Below are positions 33,690-42,341 of a stretch of DNA of 64,000 nt, piece by piece; position 1 is the first letter of the stretch; every line of letters begins with the position of its first letter. The notes beneath the pieces are model-generated. The model did no database searches and was not told the DNA's origin. It was given only the letters and a program-made list of their open reading frames with translations. The translations under genes and the position numbers were made by a program. Origin of the DNA: Hyphomicrobiales bacterium (GTDB lineage: Bacteria; Pseudomonadota; Alphaproteobacteria; Rhizobiales; Rhizobiaceae); assembly GCA_900468805.1 (NCBI GenBank), contig UEIF01000038.1, positions 1 to 64,000 on the forward strand. Direction: 5' to 3'.

Positions 33690-33718
33690 GAATCGAAACT
33701 CCGGTTTCTGAAATAGGC

Positions 33719-33746
33719 CCGGCGGGGGCCGCACAACCCCCGCCGG
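33719..33746 (-). other. Stem-loop after the first CUT2 binding-protein gene
   Basis: CCGGCGGGGG at 33719-33728 pairs with CCCCCGCCGG at 33737-33746 with an eight-base loop. No T run follows leftward. It separates the binding-protein gene from the SfnB-like gene and probably protects the former's mRNA. Confidence 0.65.
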
Positions 33747-33764
33747 AAGATCGAGGCAGGCAGC

Positions 33765-34811
33765 CTAGAAAAGCTTGTCCGGGATCCAGCTCGCGGTAGC
33801 CGCGTCGCTTGTGCTGAAAGCCGGGATCTTCTGCGCCAGGTCCTCGATCGTCTTGACGCCGGCCGCACGCAGGCTTTCCTGCGTCAACAGCGTCGGCTTG
33901 ACGGTAATCTGGTGGGGAATCTCCTGCCCGGCGATCTGCAGCGCCGCGGCGCGGACGGAGACAGCTCCGACAACGGCCGGATTGGTCGCGACGGTCGCAA
34001 CCCAGGGGCTGCCATCTTCGGTGATCTCCTGGATGTCGGCGGTCGACACGTCGGCCGAATAGATCTTCAGCTTGCTTGCGATGCCGAGATCGTTGGCGGC
34101 GAGCTTCACGCCGCGCGCAAACTCGTCATAGGGCGCGAAGACGACGGTAATGTCGGGATTGGCGGTCAGTGCCGCCTTGGCCTGGTCGGCGGTCGAGGTG
34201 GCCGTCGTGTCGCTGACATTGCCGAAGCGGGCCTTTTCGACCACGCCGGAATTCTCCGACTTGAACTTATCCCAGACCTCGTTGCGGCGGTCGAGCGGCG
34301 CGAAGCCGGCGACATAGACATAGCCGGCTTTGAAGCTCTTGCCGTTGTCCTTCACCACCTGCTCGAGCCCGAGCTGAGCGAGTTCGTGGTCACTCTGCTC
34401 CACCTGCGGCACCTTGGGATTGTTGAGATTGACATCGAAGGCGACGACCTTGATGCCCTTGTCCAGCGCCTGCTGGACGACATCGCCGAGCGATTCAGGC
34501 AGCCCATGGTCGACGACGATGCCGGCGACGCCGAGATTGATCGCCTGCAGGATCTGCTCACGCTGCTCGGCGGCATCCTGTCTGCCGGGGAAGACGCGCA
34601 GGTCGATATCAAGCGCCTTGGCCTGGGCTTCAGCGCCAGCCTGATAGGCCTGGAAGAAGTCACCGGCCGAGATATAGCTGATCAGCGCCACCTTGACGCC
34701 ACCCTTGTCGAAGGGAGCCGGAGCGCCGCTCACGCCGCCCGCAAGGGAAGGCTGGGCAAAGAGGAAAGAGATTGCGGCTGCGGAGAGCGTAAGCCGTGCG
34801 AGGGATTTCAT
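33765..34811 (-). CDS. CUT2 (ribose-type) ABC transporter substrate-binding protein 1
   Basis: A 348-residue periplasmic protein of the ribose/galactose-binding class. A Sec signal spans about residues 1-24 (KSLARLTLSAAAISFLFAQPSLAG). The mature body has VKVALISYISAGDFFQAYQAGAEAQAKAL, then LGVAGIVVDHGLPESLGDVVQQALDKGIKVVAFDVN, the hinge-containing fold of type-I binding proteins. It is divergent from an ATPase and a permease gene with which it forms a transporter. AAGGA precedes the ATG at 34811. The SfnB-like gene downstream suggests the ligand carries sulfur, so a plain sugar is not assumed. Confidence 0.85.
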   Translation of the reverse strand: MKSLARLTLSAAAISFLFAQPSLAGGVSGAPAPFDKGGVKVALISYISAGDFFQAYQAGAEAQAKALDIDLRVFPGRQDAAEQREQILQAINLGVAGIVVDHGLPESLGDVVQQALDKGIKVVAFDVNLNNPKVPQVEQSDHELAQLGLEQVVKDNGKSFKAGYVYVAGFAPLDRRNEVWDKFKSENSGVVEKARFGNVSDTTATSTADQAKAALTANPDITVVFAPYDEFARGVKLAANDLGIASKLKIYSADVSTADIQEITEDGSPWVATVATNPAVVGAVSVRAAALQIAGQEIPHQITVKPTLLTQESLRAAGVKTIEDLAQKIPAFSTSDAATASWIPDKLF

Positions 34812-35046
34812 CGTCGCGGTCCTTCTGGTCAATCGTGGGCGTCGTCTGACAGGCAGGCAGCTCCCCCGCGACGCATGAAATTATTAGATATAAACTCTAT
34901 CTTTTTAGTAGATTTAATGATCCGATTTTCGCGGTTTCCGGAGATTCTTTGTTCCCGACACCACGCACCAGCGACAAAGCGTGCCTGGAGGTTCGGGCGC
35001 GTTGCAGGCCAATATTGCGGCCTGAAAGCAGACCCGGACTCGCCCG
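34812..35046. promoter_or_regulatory. Divergent promoter of CUT2 transporter 1
   Basis: 235 bases between the binding-protein gene and the ATPase gene. The centre near 34880-34920 is very AT-rich and contains a dyad AGATA-N7-TATCT at 34886-34902 overlapping the CTA-N9-TAG box at 34897. No coding frame is evident. Confidence 0.55.
34897..34911 (+). promoter_or_regulatory. AT-rich box between the CUT2-1 genes
   Basis: CTATCTTTTTAGTAG, a full match to CTA-N9-TAG, 86 bases from the binding-protein start. Confidence 0.4.
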
Positions 35047-36531
35047 ATGCCACTCCTTCACGTCGAAAATATCACCCGCAGTTTCGGGTCGACGCGTGCC
35101 CTTGCGGGCGCCCATTTCTCCATTGACCGCGGCGAGATCGTTGCGCTGATGGGCGCCAATGGCGCGGGCAAATCGACGCTGGTGAAGATATTGTCGGGCG
35201 TGCTCGCGGCCGATGGGGGCACGATCAGCCTGAACGACCGGCCCTTCTCTCCGAGGACCCCGTCCGAAGCGGCCAAGGCCGGCGTGGTGACCGTGCACCA
35301 GTCGACCGACCTTGTCGGCGCGGCAGGTCTGACGGTGGCCGACGCCCTGCTTCTGCATCGCTTTGCCGAGCGCGGCACACCGTTTTTCGTCTCGCGCGCA
35401 AGCGTGCGCCGCCAAGCCCGCGCGATGCTCGATGCCGCCGGTTTCTCGCTGCCGCTCGACAGGGATTTCGGCGATCTGACCGCCGCCGACCGGCAGCTCG
35501 TGGCAATCGCTAGGGCGCTCGCCAACAAGGCCGACCTGCTGATCCTCGACGAACCGACTGCAAGCCTTTCGGCAGACGAGAGTCGGCGCCTCTTCGACAT
35601 CCTGCTCACTCTGCGTGCACAGGGTCTTGCGATCCTCTACATCTCGCACCGGACTGCCGATCTCGAAGCGATCGCCGACCGGGCACTCGTCATGCGTGGT
35701 GGTCGCGTCGTCGGCAGCTTTACCCGCCCCATCGATTTTTCCAGTGCCATCGAGACGATGATCGGCCGCCGGCTGGAAGCGGCACGGCCGGACGCGCGCC
35801 CGGCGACCGGTCCGGCTGTTCTCGAAATGCACGATATCCGCCTTCTTCCGGCAAGCACGCCCTTCGATCTGACCCTGCATGAGGGCGAGGTCGTCGCGAT
35901 CACCGGCGTGCTCGGCGCCGGCAAGAGCCGTCTGCTGTCTGCGATCTTCGGCGCAAGAGGATTCGCGAGCGGCGAGATGCGGCTCGATGGCAGGTCCTAT
36001 CGGCCGAAATCGCCTGGCGACGCCATTGCAGCCGGTGTGGCAATGGCCGCGGAAGACCGTCACCGCTCCTCGCTCATGCCCGCCGCCTGGCCCGGCAATT
36101 CGCTCGCCGCAACCATCAGCCTGCCGCATCTTTCCAAATGGTATCCGCACGGCCTCCTTCTCGGCGGGCGCGAGCGGCACGAAGCCGAGAAGGCCATTTC
36201 CCGCCTTGGCATCAAAGCCGCCGGTCCGCTGGCCTCCGTCTGGACACTGTCAGGCGGCAACCAGCAGAAGACGGTGATCGCCCGCTGGGAGGCGGAGCCC
36301 AGCCGCCTGCTGCTGCTCGATGAACCATTCCAGGGCGTCGATGTCGGCGCCCGCCACGATATCATCCAGACGATCCGCGCGCGCACCGACCGCGCAACCC
36401 TAATCGCCACATCCGATCCCGAAGAGGCCTATGAGGTCGCTGACCGCATCCTGACCATCGACCGCCACACGCTGCGGCCAGTCGTCATAAATGCCGCCTC
36501 TTCTTCAGCCGTACAGGGACTCTCCGCATGA
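35047..36531 (+). CDS. CUT2 ABC transporter ATPase 1 (RbsA-like, two domains)
   Basis: A 494-residue tandem ATPase. Domain 1 has Walker A GANGAGKST near residue 36, an atypical signature LTAADRQLVAIARAL and Walker B LLILDEPTASLSADES. Domain 2, from about residue 255, has a Walker A GVLGAGKSR, the classical signature LSGGNQQKTVIARW and LLLLDEPFQGVDVGAR. This asymmetry is normal for RbsA-type proteins. The ribosome site is poor (no clear AGGAG before the ATG at 35047), so translation may be weak or the start uncertain. The gene overlaps the permease gene by four bases (ATGA). Confidence 0.9.
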   Translation: MPLLHVENITRSFGSTRALAGAHFSIDRGEIVALMGANGAGKSTLVKILSGVLAADGGTISLNDRPFSPRTPSEAAKAGVVTVHQSTDLVGAAGLTVADALLLHRFAERGTPFFVSRASVRRQARAMLDAAGFSLPLDRDFGDLTAADRQLVAIARALANKADLLILDEPTASLSADESRRLFDILLTLRAQGLAILYISHRTADLEAIADRALVMRGGRVVGSFTRPIDFSSAIETMIGRRLEAARPDARPATGPAVLEMHDIRLLPASTPFDLTLHEGEVVAITGVLGAGKSRLLSAIFGARGFASGEMRLDGRSYRPKSPGDAIAAGVAMAAEDRHRSSLMPAAWPGNSLAATISLPHLSKWYPHGLLLGGRERHEAEKAISRLGIKAAGPLASVWTLSGGNQQKTVIARWEAEPSRLLLLDEPFQGVDVGARHDIIQTIRARTDRATLIATSDPEEAYEVADRILTIDRHTLRPVVINAASSSAVQGLSA

Positions 36532-37586
36532 CGACCATCGATGACGACGCGCTTCCAAAGGCTGTTGCAGGAACGGAGAACCGCAACCCGGCCAATCGTC
36601 TCCTGGCGCTCGGCGGCATTTTGCGCGCCGGCGCGGTCTTCATCCTGCTCGGGCTGATGGTGATCGGCTTCACCTATGCCGAACCGGCCTTCATCAATAT
36701 CGGCAACCTGATGAGCATCCTGCAGGCCGTGTCGGTCGTCGCGATCCTCGGCGCCGGTGTCACGGTAACGCTGGCCGTCGGCGGCTTTGATCTCTCAATC
36801 GGTGCGGTTGCTGCCTCCAGCGTCATGGCCGCTAGCTACGCGATGATCGTCTGGCATCTGAATGCCTTCGCTACCGTGCCGCTGGTGCTCGCCTTCGGTG
36901 CCGCGATCGGGCTCGTCAACGCCTTTCTCATCGTGCGTCTGCGTGTGCCCGATCTGCTTGCGACGCTTGCCATGATGTTCCTGCTGTCGGGCCTGCAGCT
37001 CATCCCCACGGCCGGTCGCTCGATTTCGGCCGGCCTCGTCTTGCCCGATGGCTCCAAGGCGACTGGCGCCTATGATCCGGCCTTTCTGCTGATCGGCCGC
37101 TACAGTCTGTTCGGCACCCTGCCCGTTTCCGTCGTGCTGATGGCGGTCGTTGCAATCGTTCTCTTCGTGCTGACCGAGCGCACCCGCATCGGCCGGCTGC
37201 TCTTTGCCACCGGCGGCAACGAGGTGGCGACGCGGCTTGCCGGGGCATCGACGACGCGGCTGAAGACGCTCGCCTATGTCATCTCGGGAACGCTGGCAGC
37301 GCTTGGCGGCATCGTGATTGCCGCTCGCGTCGGTCGCGGCGATGTCTCCTCCGGCGGCTCGCTGCTGATGGATTCCGTCGCAGCTGCGCTGATCGGCTTT
37401 GCGGTTCTCAACCTTCGCCGTCCGAACGTCCTCGGCACCATTGCCGGCGCCGTCTTCGTCGGCGTTCTGCTCAATGGCCTGACCATGATGAACGCCCCCT
37501 ACTACACCCAGGATTTCGTCAAGGGCGCCGTGCTTGTCGGAGCCTTGGCTCTGACTTACGGCCTCGGCCGCAACACCGATCGCTGA
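36528..37586 (+). CDS. CUT2 ABC transporter permease 1 (RbsC-like)
   Basis: A 352-residue membrane protein with eight to ten predicted helices. Typical ribose-class stretches are EPAFINIGNLMSILQAVSVVAILGAGVTVTLAVGGFDLSIGAVAA near the start, VPDLLATLAMMFLLSGLQL in the middle and ATRLAGASTTRLKTLAYVISGTLAALGGIV later. It pairs as a homodimer with ATPase 1 and receives substrate from the binding protein at 33765. The start ATG overlaps the ATPase stop. The following 115 bases hold the next promoter. Confidence 0.9.
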   Translation: MTTIDDDALPKAVAGTENRNPANRLLALGGILRAGAVFILLGLMVIGFTYAEPAFINIGNLMSILQAVSVVAILGAGVTVTLAVGGFDLSIGAVAASSVMAASYAMIVWHLNAFATVPLVLAFGAAIGLVNAFLIVRLRVPDLLATLAMMFLLSGLQLIPTAGRSISAGLVLPDGSKATGAYDPAFLLIGRYSLFGTLPVSVVLMAVVAIVLFVLTERTRIGRLLFATGGNEVATRLAGASTTRLKTLAYVISGTLAALGGIVIAARVGRGDVSSGGSLLMDSVAAALIGFAVLNLRRPNVLGTIAGAVFVGVLLNGLTMMNAPYYTQDFVKGAVLVGALALTYGLGRNTDR

Positions 37587-37661
37587 CAGCAGGATCTGGC
37601 CTCAGAAAATTTCCTGCGGCCGCATGCTTTTGGAATAACGTACCTCTTATGCGCCTAAAAT

Positions 37662-37676
37662 CTATATAATTTACAG
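37662..37676 (+). promoter_or_regulatory. AT-rich box upstream of CUT2 operon 2
   Basis: CTATATAATTTACAG, 26 bases before the binding-protein ATG. It shares CTATA-AATTTA with the box at 31118. Confidence 0.4.
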
Positions 37677-37701
37677 ACTATGAAATTGAGAGGGTATCGT
37701 T

Positions 37702-38712
37702 ATGAATGAAGGACTTGGAGGCGGCTTCGGACGCCGCGAAATCTTGAAGCTCGCGGCAGTTGCCGGAGCCACATTTGCAGGCGCGAGCATGCTGACTGCG
37801 CCCGCCGCAAGGGCCGAAGACGAGGGCCTTTCGCTGAAGGGCAAGCGCGTCGCCATCAGCGCCACCGGCACCGACCACTATTTCGATCTCCAGGTCTACA
37901 ACGCCCAGATCGAAGAGGTGAAGCGGCTCGGAGGCGAGCCGATCGCCGTTGACGCCGGCCGCAACGACGGCAAGCTGATCGCCCAGCTTCAGACGCTTGT
38001 CGCCCAGAAGCCGGATGCAATCGTCCAGATCCTCGGCACGCTCAGCGTCATCGATCCCTGGCTGAAGAAGGCCCGCGATGCCGGCATTCCGGTATTGACG
38101 GTCGATGTCGGCTCGACCAATTCGATCAACAACACGACTTCGGACAATTGGGGCATCGGCAAGGACCTCGCCCTGCAGCTCGTCTCCGATATCGGCGGCG
38201 AGGGCAATATCGTCGTCTTCAACGGCTTCTATGGCGTGACACCTTGCGCGATCCGTTACGATCAGCTCGTCAACGTCATCAAGTATTTCCCGAAAGTGAA
38301 AATCATCCAGCCGGAACTGCGGGATGTTATCCCCAATACGGTCCAGGACGCCTTCACCCAGATCACTGCGATCCTCAACAGATATCCCGACAAGGGCTCG
38401 ATCAAGGCCGTCTGGTCGGCCTGGGATATTCCGCAGCTCGGCGCGACGCAGGCGATCGCCGCCGCCGGCCGCAACGAGATCCGCACCTACGGCGTCGACG
38501 GCAGCCCGGAGGTTCTCCAGCTCGTCGCCGATAAGAATTCTCCGGCCGGCGCCGATGCCGCCCAACAGCCGGCAGAGATCGGCCGTGTCGCGGTCCGCAA
38601 CGTCGCCAAGCTGCTCGACGGTCAGACGCTGCCGCGCGAAACCTATGTTCCGGCGCTGCTCGCCAACAAGGAAAATGTCTCCGAGGTCGTCAAGAAGCTC
38701 GGTATCGGTTGA
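37702..38712 (+). CDS. CUT2 ABC transporter substrate-binding protein 2
   Basis: A 336-residue periplasmic protein of the ribose-binding class. The signal has a twin-arginine-like start, GFGRREILKLAAVAGATFAGASM, with cleavage likely after ARA near residue 37. The mature part has LKGKRVAISATGTDHYFDLQVYNAQIEEVKRLGGEPIAVDAGRNDGKLIAQLQTL and later DAGIPVLTVDVGSTNS. It has an unusually long N-terminal export signal for this class. It heads an operon with an ATPase, two permeases and a DszA-like monooxygenase. A GAGAGGG site precedes the ATG. The ligand is unknown; an organosulfur compound is inferred from the last gene. Confidence 0.86.
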   Translation: MNEGLGGGFGRREILKLAAVAGATFAGASMLTAPAARAEDEGLSLKGKRVAISATGTDHYFDLQVYNAQIEEVKRLGGEPIAVDAGRNDGKLIAQLQTLVAQKPDAIVQILGTLSVIDPWLKKARDAGIPVLTVDVGSTNSINNTTSDNWGIGKDLALQLVSDIGGEGNIVVFNGFYGVTPCAIRYDQLVNVIKYFPKVKIIQPELRDVIPNTVQDAFTQITAILNRYPDKGSIKAVWSAWDIPQLGATQAIAAAGRNEIRTYGVDGSPEVLQLVADKNSPAGADAAQQPAEIGRVAVRNVAKLLDGQTLPRETYVPALLANKENVSEVVKKLGIG

Positions 38713-38721
38713 TATCAAGGC

Positions 38722-38749
38722 GGACCTTGCGGCTGATGCCGCAGGGTCC
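38722..38749 (+). other. Stem-loop after CUT2 binding-protein gene 2
   Basis: A 12-bp stem with one G-U pair (38722-38733 with 38738-38749) and a TGAT loop lies ten bases after the stop codon and before the ATPase gene. Confidence 0.65.
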
Positions 38750-38770
38750 CTCCTCCTGGAAAGCTGCATC

Positions 38771-40321
38771 ATGACTGCATCCGTCCCGAAGCAACCGGCC
38801 GAGAATGACGATGTCATCATTCGCTTCGATCGCGTCGTAAAGCGTTTTGGCGGTGCGCAGGCGCTTGCCGGCGCATCCGTCGCCATACATCGCGGCACCG
38901 TCCACGGCCTCGTCGGGCAAAACGGCGCGGGCAAGTCGACGCTGATCAAGCTTCTCGCCGGGCTGCATAAGCCGGACGAGGGCCGGATCGAAATCGAGAA
39001 TAAAGTCCATGACCGGCTGACGCCGCACCTCTGTGAAGAGCTCGGCATCCATTTCATTCACCAGGATCGATTGCTGGTTCCGACATTCACCGTTGGGGAA
39101 GCGCTTTTTCTCGGGCGTGAGACCCGGGTTGCGGGAACGCCGTTTATCGATCGCCGGGCCATGCAGAAGCGTGCCAGCGAGCTTCTCGCCAATTATTTCG
39201 GTGTGGACCTGCCGAAAAATGCCCTGATCAGCGAACTTTCGACCGCCGAACGACAGATCGTCCAGATCACCCGGGCGCTGCTGCATCAGCCGAAGGTGCT
39301 GGTGTTCGACGAACCGACCGCGGCGCTGGTGCGACGCGAGGCCGAAATCCTCTTTCGCCTGATTCGCCGCCTGCGCGACGAAGGCGTGACCATCATCTAT
39401 ATCTCGCACTACCTCAACGAGATCGAGGAACTGTGCGACCACGTCACCGTGCTGCGCAATGGCCTCGATGTCGCCTCTCTTCCGATCGGCGAGACCTCTG
39501 CCAAGGCGATCGCCAGCCTGATGATCGAGCGCGACATTGCCGAGATGTTTCCCAAGCGCCAGGTGGAGTTCGGCGAAGACATCCTGAAGGTCAAAGCGCT
39601 TTCGTCGCCAAACCGTTTCGACGATATCAATTTCATTTTGCGCCGCGGCGAAGTGCTGGGCATTACCGGCCTTCTCGGCTCAGGTGCCAAAGATCTCGTC
39701 CGCACGCTGTTCGGGCTGGAACAGGCCGCCAGTGGCGAGATCGAAATCGAAGGAAGACCGGCACAACCACGTAGCCCCGCAAAAGCTGTCGACCGCAGGG
39801 TCGCGTTGGTGCCTGAGGATCGCCGTGGTCACGGCGTCGGTCTTGATCTGAGCCTGTCTGAAAATATCACGCTGCCGAGCCTTTCCCGCTACACGCGCTT
39901 CGGTTTCCTCAATCTGAAGCGCGAGCGTTCCGATACCAGCGACCTGATCAAGCGACTGCAGATCAAGACGGCAGGCCGCGATGCTCAGGTTCGCACGCTC
40001 TCCGGCGGCAACCAGCAAAAGGTTGCCATCGCCAAATGGCTGAGCCGTCAGTCGGAAATCTATCTGTTGGACGAGCCGACGGTCGGCGTCGATATCGGCT
40101 CCAAGGTTGAGATCTATTCGCTGATCGGCGAGCTCGCAGCGCGCGGCGCCGGCATCATCGTCCTCTCCTCCGACCTGCCGGAGCTCGTGGGCATCACCGA
40201 TCGCATTCTGGTGTTCTTCCGCGGGCAGCTGATCCGCGAGCTCGATTCCGCCAAGACCACAACGGATGAAGTGCTGTCGGTCTCGACCGGCGCTTCAGAA
40301 GGATTACGCCATGTCGGCTGA
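38771..40321 (+). CDS. CUT2 ABC transporter ATPase 2 (RbsA-like)
   Basis: A 516-residue tandem ATPase. Domain 1 has Walker A GQNGAGKST, the signature-like LSTAERQIVQITRALL and VLVFDEPTAALVRREA. Domain 2 has a Walker A of the degenerate kind (GLLGSGAKD), then LSGGNQQKVAIAKWL and IYLLDEPTVGVDIGSK. The frame is open far upstream, but the ATG at 38771 is chosen because it follows the hairpin and gives the family N-terminus. It overlaps the next gene by 11 bases. Sequence is clearly distinct from ATPase 1, so the two transporters are not a recent duplication. Confidence 0.9.
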   Translation: MTASVPKQPAENDDVIIRFDRVVKRFGGAQALAGASVAIHRGTVHGLVGQNGAGKSTLIKLLAGLHKPDEGRIEIENKVHDRLTPHLCEELGIHFIHQDRLLVPTFTVGEALFLGRETRVAGTPFIDRRAMQKRASELLANYFGVDLPKNALISELSTAERQIVQITRALLHQPKVLVFDEPTAALVRREAEILFRLIRRLRDEGVTIIYISHYLNEIEELCDHVTVLRNGLDVASLPIGETSAKAIASLMIERDIAEMFPKRQVEFGEDILKVKALSSPNRFDDINFILRRGEVLGITGLLGSGAKDLVRTLFGLEQAASGEIEIEGRPAQPRSPAKAVDRRVALVPEDRRGHGVGLDLSLSENITLPSLSRYTRFGFLNLKRERSDTSDLIKRLQIKTAGRDAQVRTLSGGNQQKVAIAKWLSRQSEIYLLDEPTVGVDIGSKVEIYSLIGELAARGAGIIVLSSDLPELVGITDRILVFFRGQLIRELDSAKTTTDEVLSVSTGASEGLRHVG

Positions 40322-41330
40322 CGTTCAGTTTTCCTCCCTGCCCGTCTCCTCATCCGACCACCCGCCGCAGGCGAAAGGCAAAGCGGCCGTCGCGGTTCTC
40401 CGCTTCGGCTCCCTGTTCGCCTTTGCGGCGATCCTCGTGGTTTTTTCGCTGACAGCGCCTTATTTCCTGTCCGTCGGCAATATCGGCAACGTGCTCGGCC
40501 AATCCGCCATTTCAGGCGTTCTGGCGATCGGCCTGACGGTCGTGTTGATCGCCGGCGGTTCGAATGTCGTGACCGGTGGCATCGATCTGTCATTGGCGGC
40601 GAATATGGGCTTGAGCGCTGCCGTCTACGCCTCGCTGATCCAGCTCGGCTACAGCGATCCCATAGCAATCACAGCTGCCTTGCTGACCGGGCTTGCGATC
40701 GGCGCGGTCAATGCGGCCGCCGTCGTCCTGGCTGGCATCGTGCCGCTGCTTGCAACGCTCGCCGTCATGAACGTCGTTGCCGGCCTCGAACTGGTGCTCA
40801 CGCAGAATACCGTCGTTCCCGCTTCCACCGATTTCCTGACGGCAATCTCGGCGTCCGACAGCTTCGGTATCCCGATCCTTGCCTATGTCCTGATCGGCTT
40901 TACGGCAATAGCAACGGCAATCGTGCAATATACGCCTGTCGGGCTGAGGCTCTATGCCGTCGGCGAGTTTCCGGACGCCGCGCGCGCTGCGGGCCTGCCG
41001 CTCAAGCGGCTGCTTTCGGGCGCTTTTATTGCCAGCGGTCTCTGCGGCGGTTTTGCCGGCATACTCTCGGTTTCCTATCTCAGCGGCAGTACGACGGGTT
41101 CAGGTGAGGCGCTGCTGCCTGTCGTCGTCATCGCGTTGCTTGGCTCGGTCTTCTCCCGTCGCCTGGTGCCGACCGTTCCGGGAACGCTGATATCGGCGCT
41201 GTTCGTCGGTTTCCTGACCAACGGCTTCCAGCTCTTGAACCTGCCGAGCACGCTCGTCAGTGGCGTGCAGGGCCTTCTCATCCTGATCGTCGTGTCGGCC
41301 ACGACACTGCTGCGCAAACGGGAGATCTGA
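40311..41330 (+). CDS. CUT2 ABC transporter permease 2a
   Basis: A 339-residue ribose-class permease. It has a cytoplasmic tail of about 30 residues, then helices beginning FGSLFAFAAILVVFSLTAPYF. GQSAISGVLAIGLTVVLIAGGSNVVTGGIDLSLAANMGLSAAVYA is the conserved core. The ATG at 40311 is embedded in the end of the ATPase gene with AAGGA in front. It is followed two bases later by a second permease gene, so this transporter uses a heterodimer, unlike transporter 1. Confidence 0.88.
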   Translation: MSADVQFSSLPVSSSDHPPQAKGKAAVAVLRFGSLFAFAAILVVFSLTAPYFLSVGNIGNVLGQSAISGVLAIGLTVVLIAGGSNVVTGGIDLSLAANMGLSAAVYASLIQLGYSDPIAITAALLTGLAIGAVNAAAVVLAGIVPLLATLAVMNVVAGLELVLTQNTVVPASTDFLTAISASDSFGIPILAYVLIGFTAIATAIVQYTPVGLRLYAVGEFPDAARAAGLPLKRLLSGAFIASGLCGGFAGILSVSYLSGSTTGSGEALLPVVVIALLGSVFSRRLVPTVPGTLISALFVGFLTNGFQLLNLPSTLVSGVQGLLILIVVSATTLLRKREI

Positions 41331-41331
41331 C

Positions 41332-42309
41332 ATGTCTGTTCCGACTTTTGCCGGACGCTCCGCTGCCGGCTTTGCACGATATGGGCTGATCGTGGCGCTT
41401 GTCGCGGTTTTCTCCGCCTTCTCGATCCTGGCGCCCACTTTCCTGACGCCCGGCAACCTGCAGAGCATTCTCGTGAATAACTTCACGCTGCTCGCCATCG
41501 TCTCGATCGCGATGACCTTTGCCGTATCGGCCGGCGGCATCGACCTTTCCGTTGGCACGGCAGTCGATTTTGCAAGCTTCGCCTTCGTTTCCTTCGTCCT
41601 GGCAGGCCAACCGGTACCGCTGGCCCTGCTGGCCGGTCTCGCCGCAGGCGCGCTTGTCGGCGCCTTCAACGCCATTCTTGTGTCTGCGATCGGCGTCGCA
41701 CCTTTTCTCGCGACGCTTGGCACATTGTTCATCGGGCGCAGTATCCAGCAGTTGCTGACCAATGGCGGCAATCCCGTCTATCTGCCGCCCTCAGGCATTC
41801 CACCCGCCTTCCGCTTCCTCGGGCACGGAACGATCGCGAATGTACCGGTGCCACTCATCATTGCTGCCGTCATCATCGCAGGTGCTTCGGCTGCTTTTGC
41901 CTGGACGCGTTTTGGACGCGTAGTGCTTTCGATCGGCATCCAGCCGAGCGTGGTGCGCTACTCCGGCATCGGCCTTGGTGCTCATGTTGCGGCAACCTTC
42001 ATTCTCGCCGGAACCATTGCCGCCGTTGCCGGCCTGATCCTGACGGCGACGGTGACGGTTTACATCCCCTCCTCCGGCAATGCCTTCCTGCTGAACGCGA
42101 TTGGCGCGACCTTCATCGGCACGACGCTCTCGCCGCTCGGCCGGCCCAACATCCTCGGCACCGTACTCGGTGTCCTGCTCCTCAGCATCGTTGCCAACGG
42201 CCTCCTGCTGACAGGCCTGAACTTCTACTGGCAGCAGGTCGGCACCGGCAGCCTCATCTTCGCCGTGCTCGCCTTCAGCTTCATCAACAGGAAAACCGTC
42301 GGCGCATAA
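41332..42309 (+). CDS. CUT2 ABC transporter permease 2b
   Basis: A 325-residue partner permease. Core wording: TFLTPGNLQSILVNNFTLLAIVSIAMTFAVSAGGIDLSVGTAVDFASF, and later GVAPFLATLGTLFIGRSIQQLLTNGG, then YSGIGLGAHVAATFILAGTIAAVAGLILTATV. It forms the second half of the membrane channel. It lies one base after permease 2a and 32 bases before the DszA-like gene, all in one operon. Confidence 0.88.
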   Translation: MSVPTFAGRSAAGFARYGLIVALVAVFSAFSILAPTFLTPGNLQSILVNNFTLLAIVSIAMTFAVSAGGIDLSVGTAVDFASFAFVSFVLAGQPVPLALLAGLAAGALVGAFNAILVSAIGVAPFLATLGTLFIGRSIQQLLTNGGNPVYLPPSGIPPAFRFLGHGTIANVPVPLIIAAVIIAGASAAFAWTRFGRVVLSIGIQPSVVRYSGIGLGAHVAATFILAGTIAAVAGLILTATVTVYIPSSGNAFLLNAIGATFIGTTLSPLGRPNILGTVLGVLLLSIVANGLLLTGLNFYWQQVGTGSLIFAVLAFSFINRKTVGA

Positions 42310-42341
42310 CCGCACCCGTCGACAGATGCAGGAATTATGAC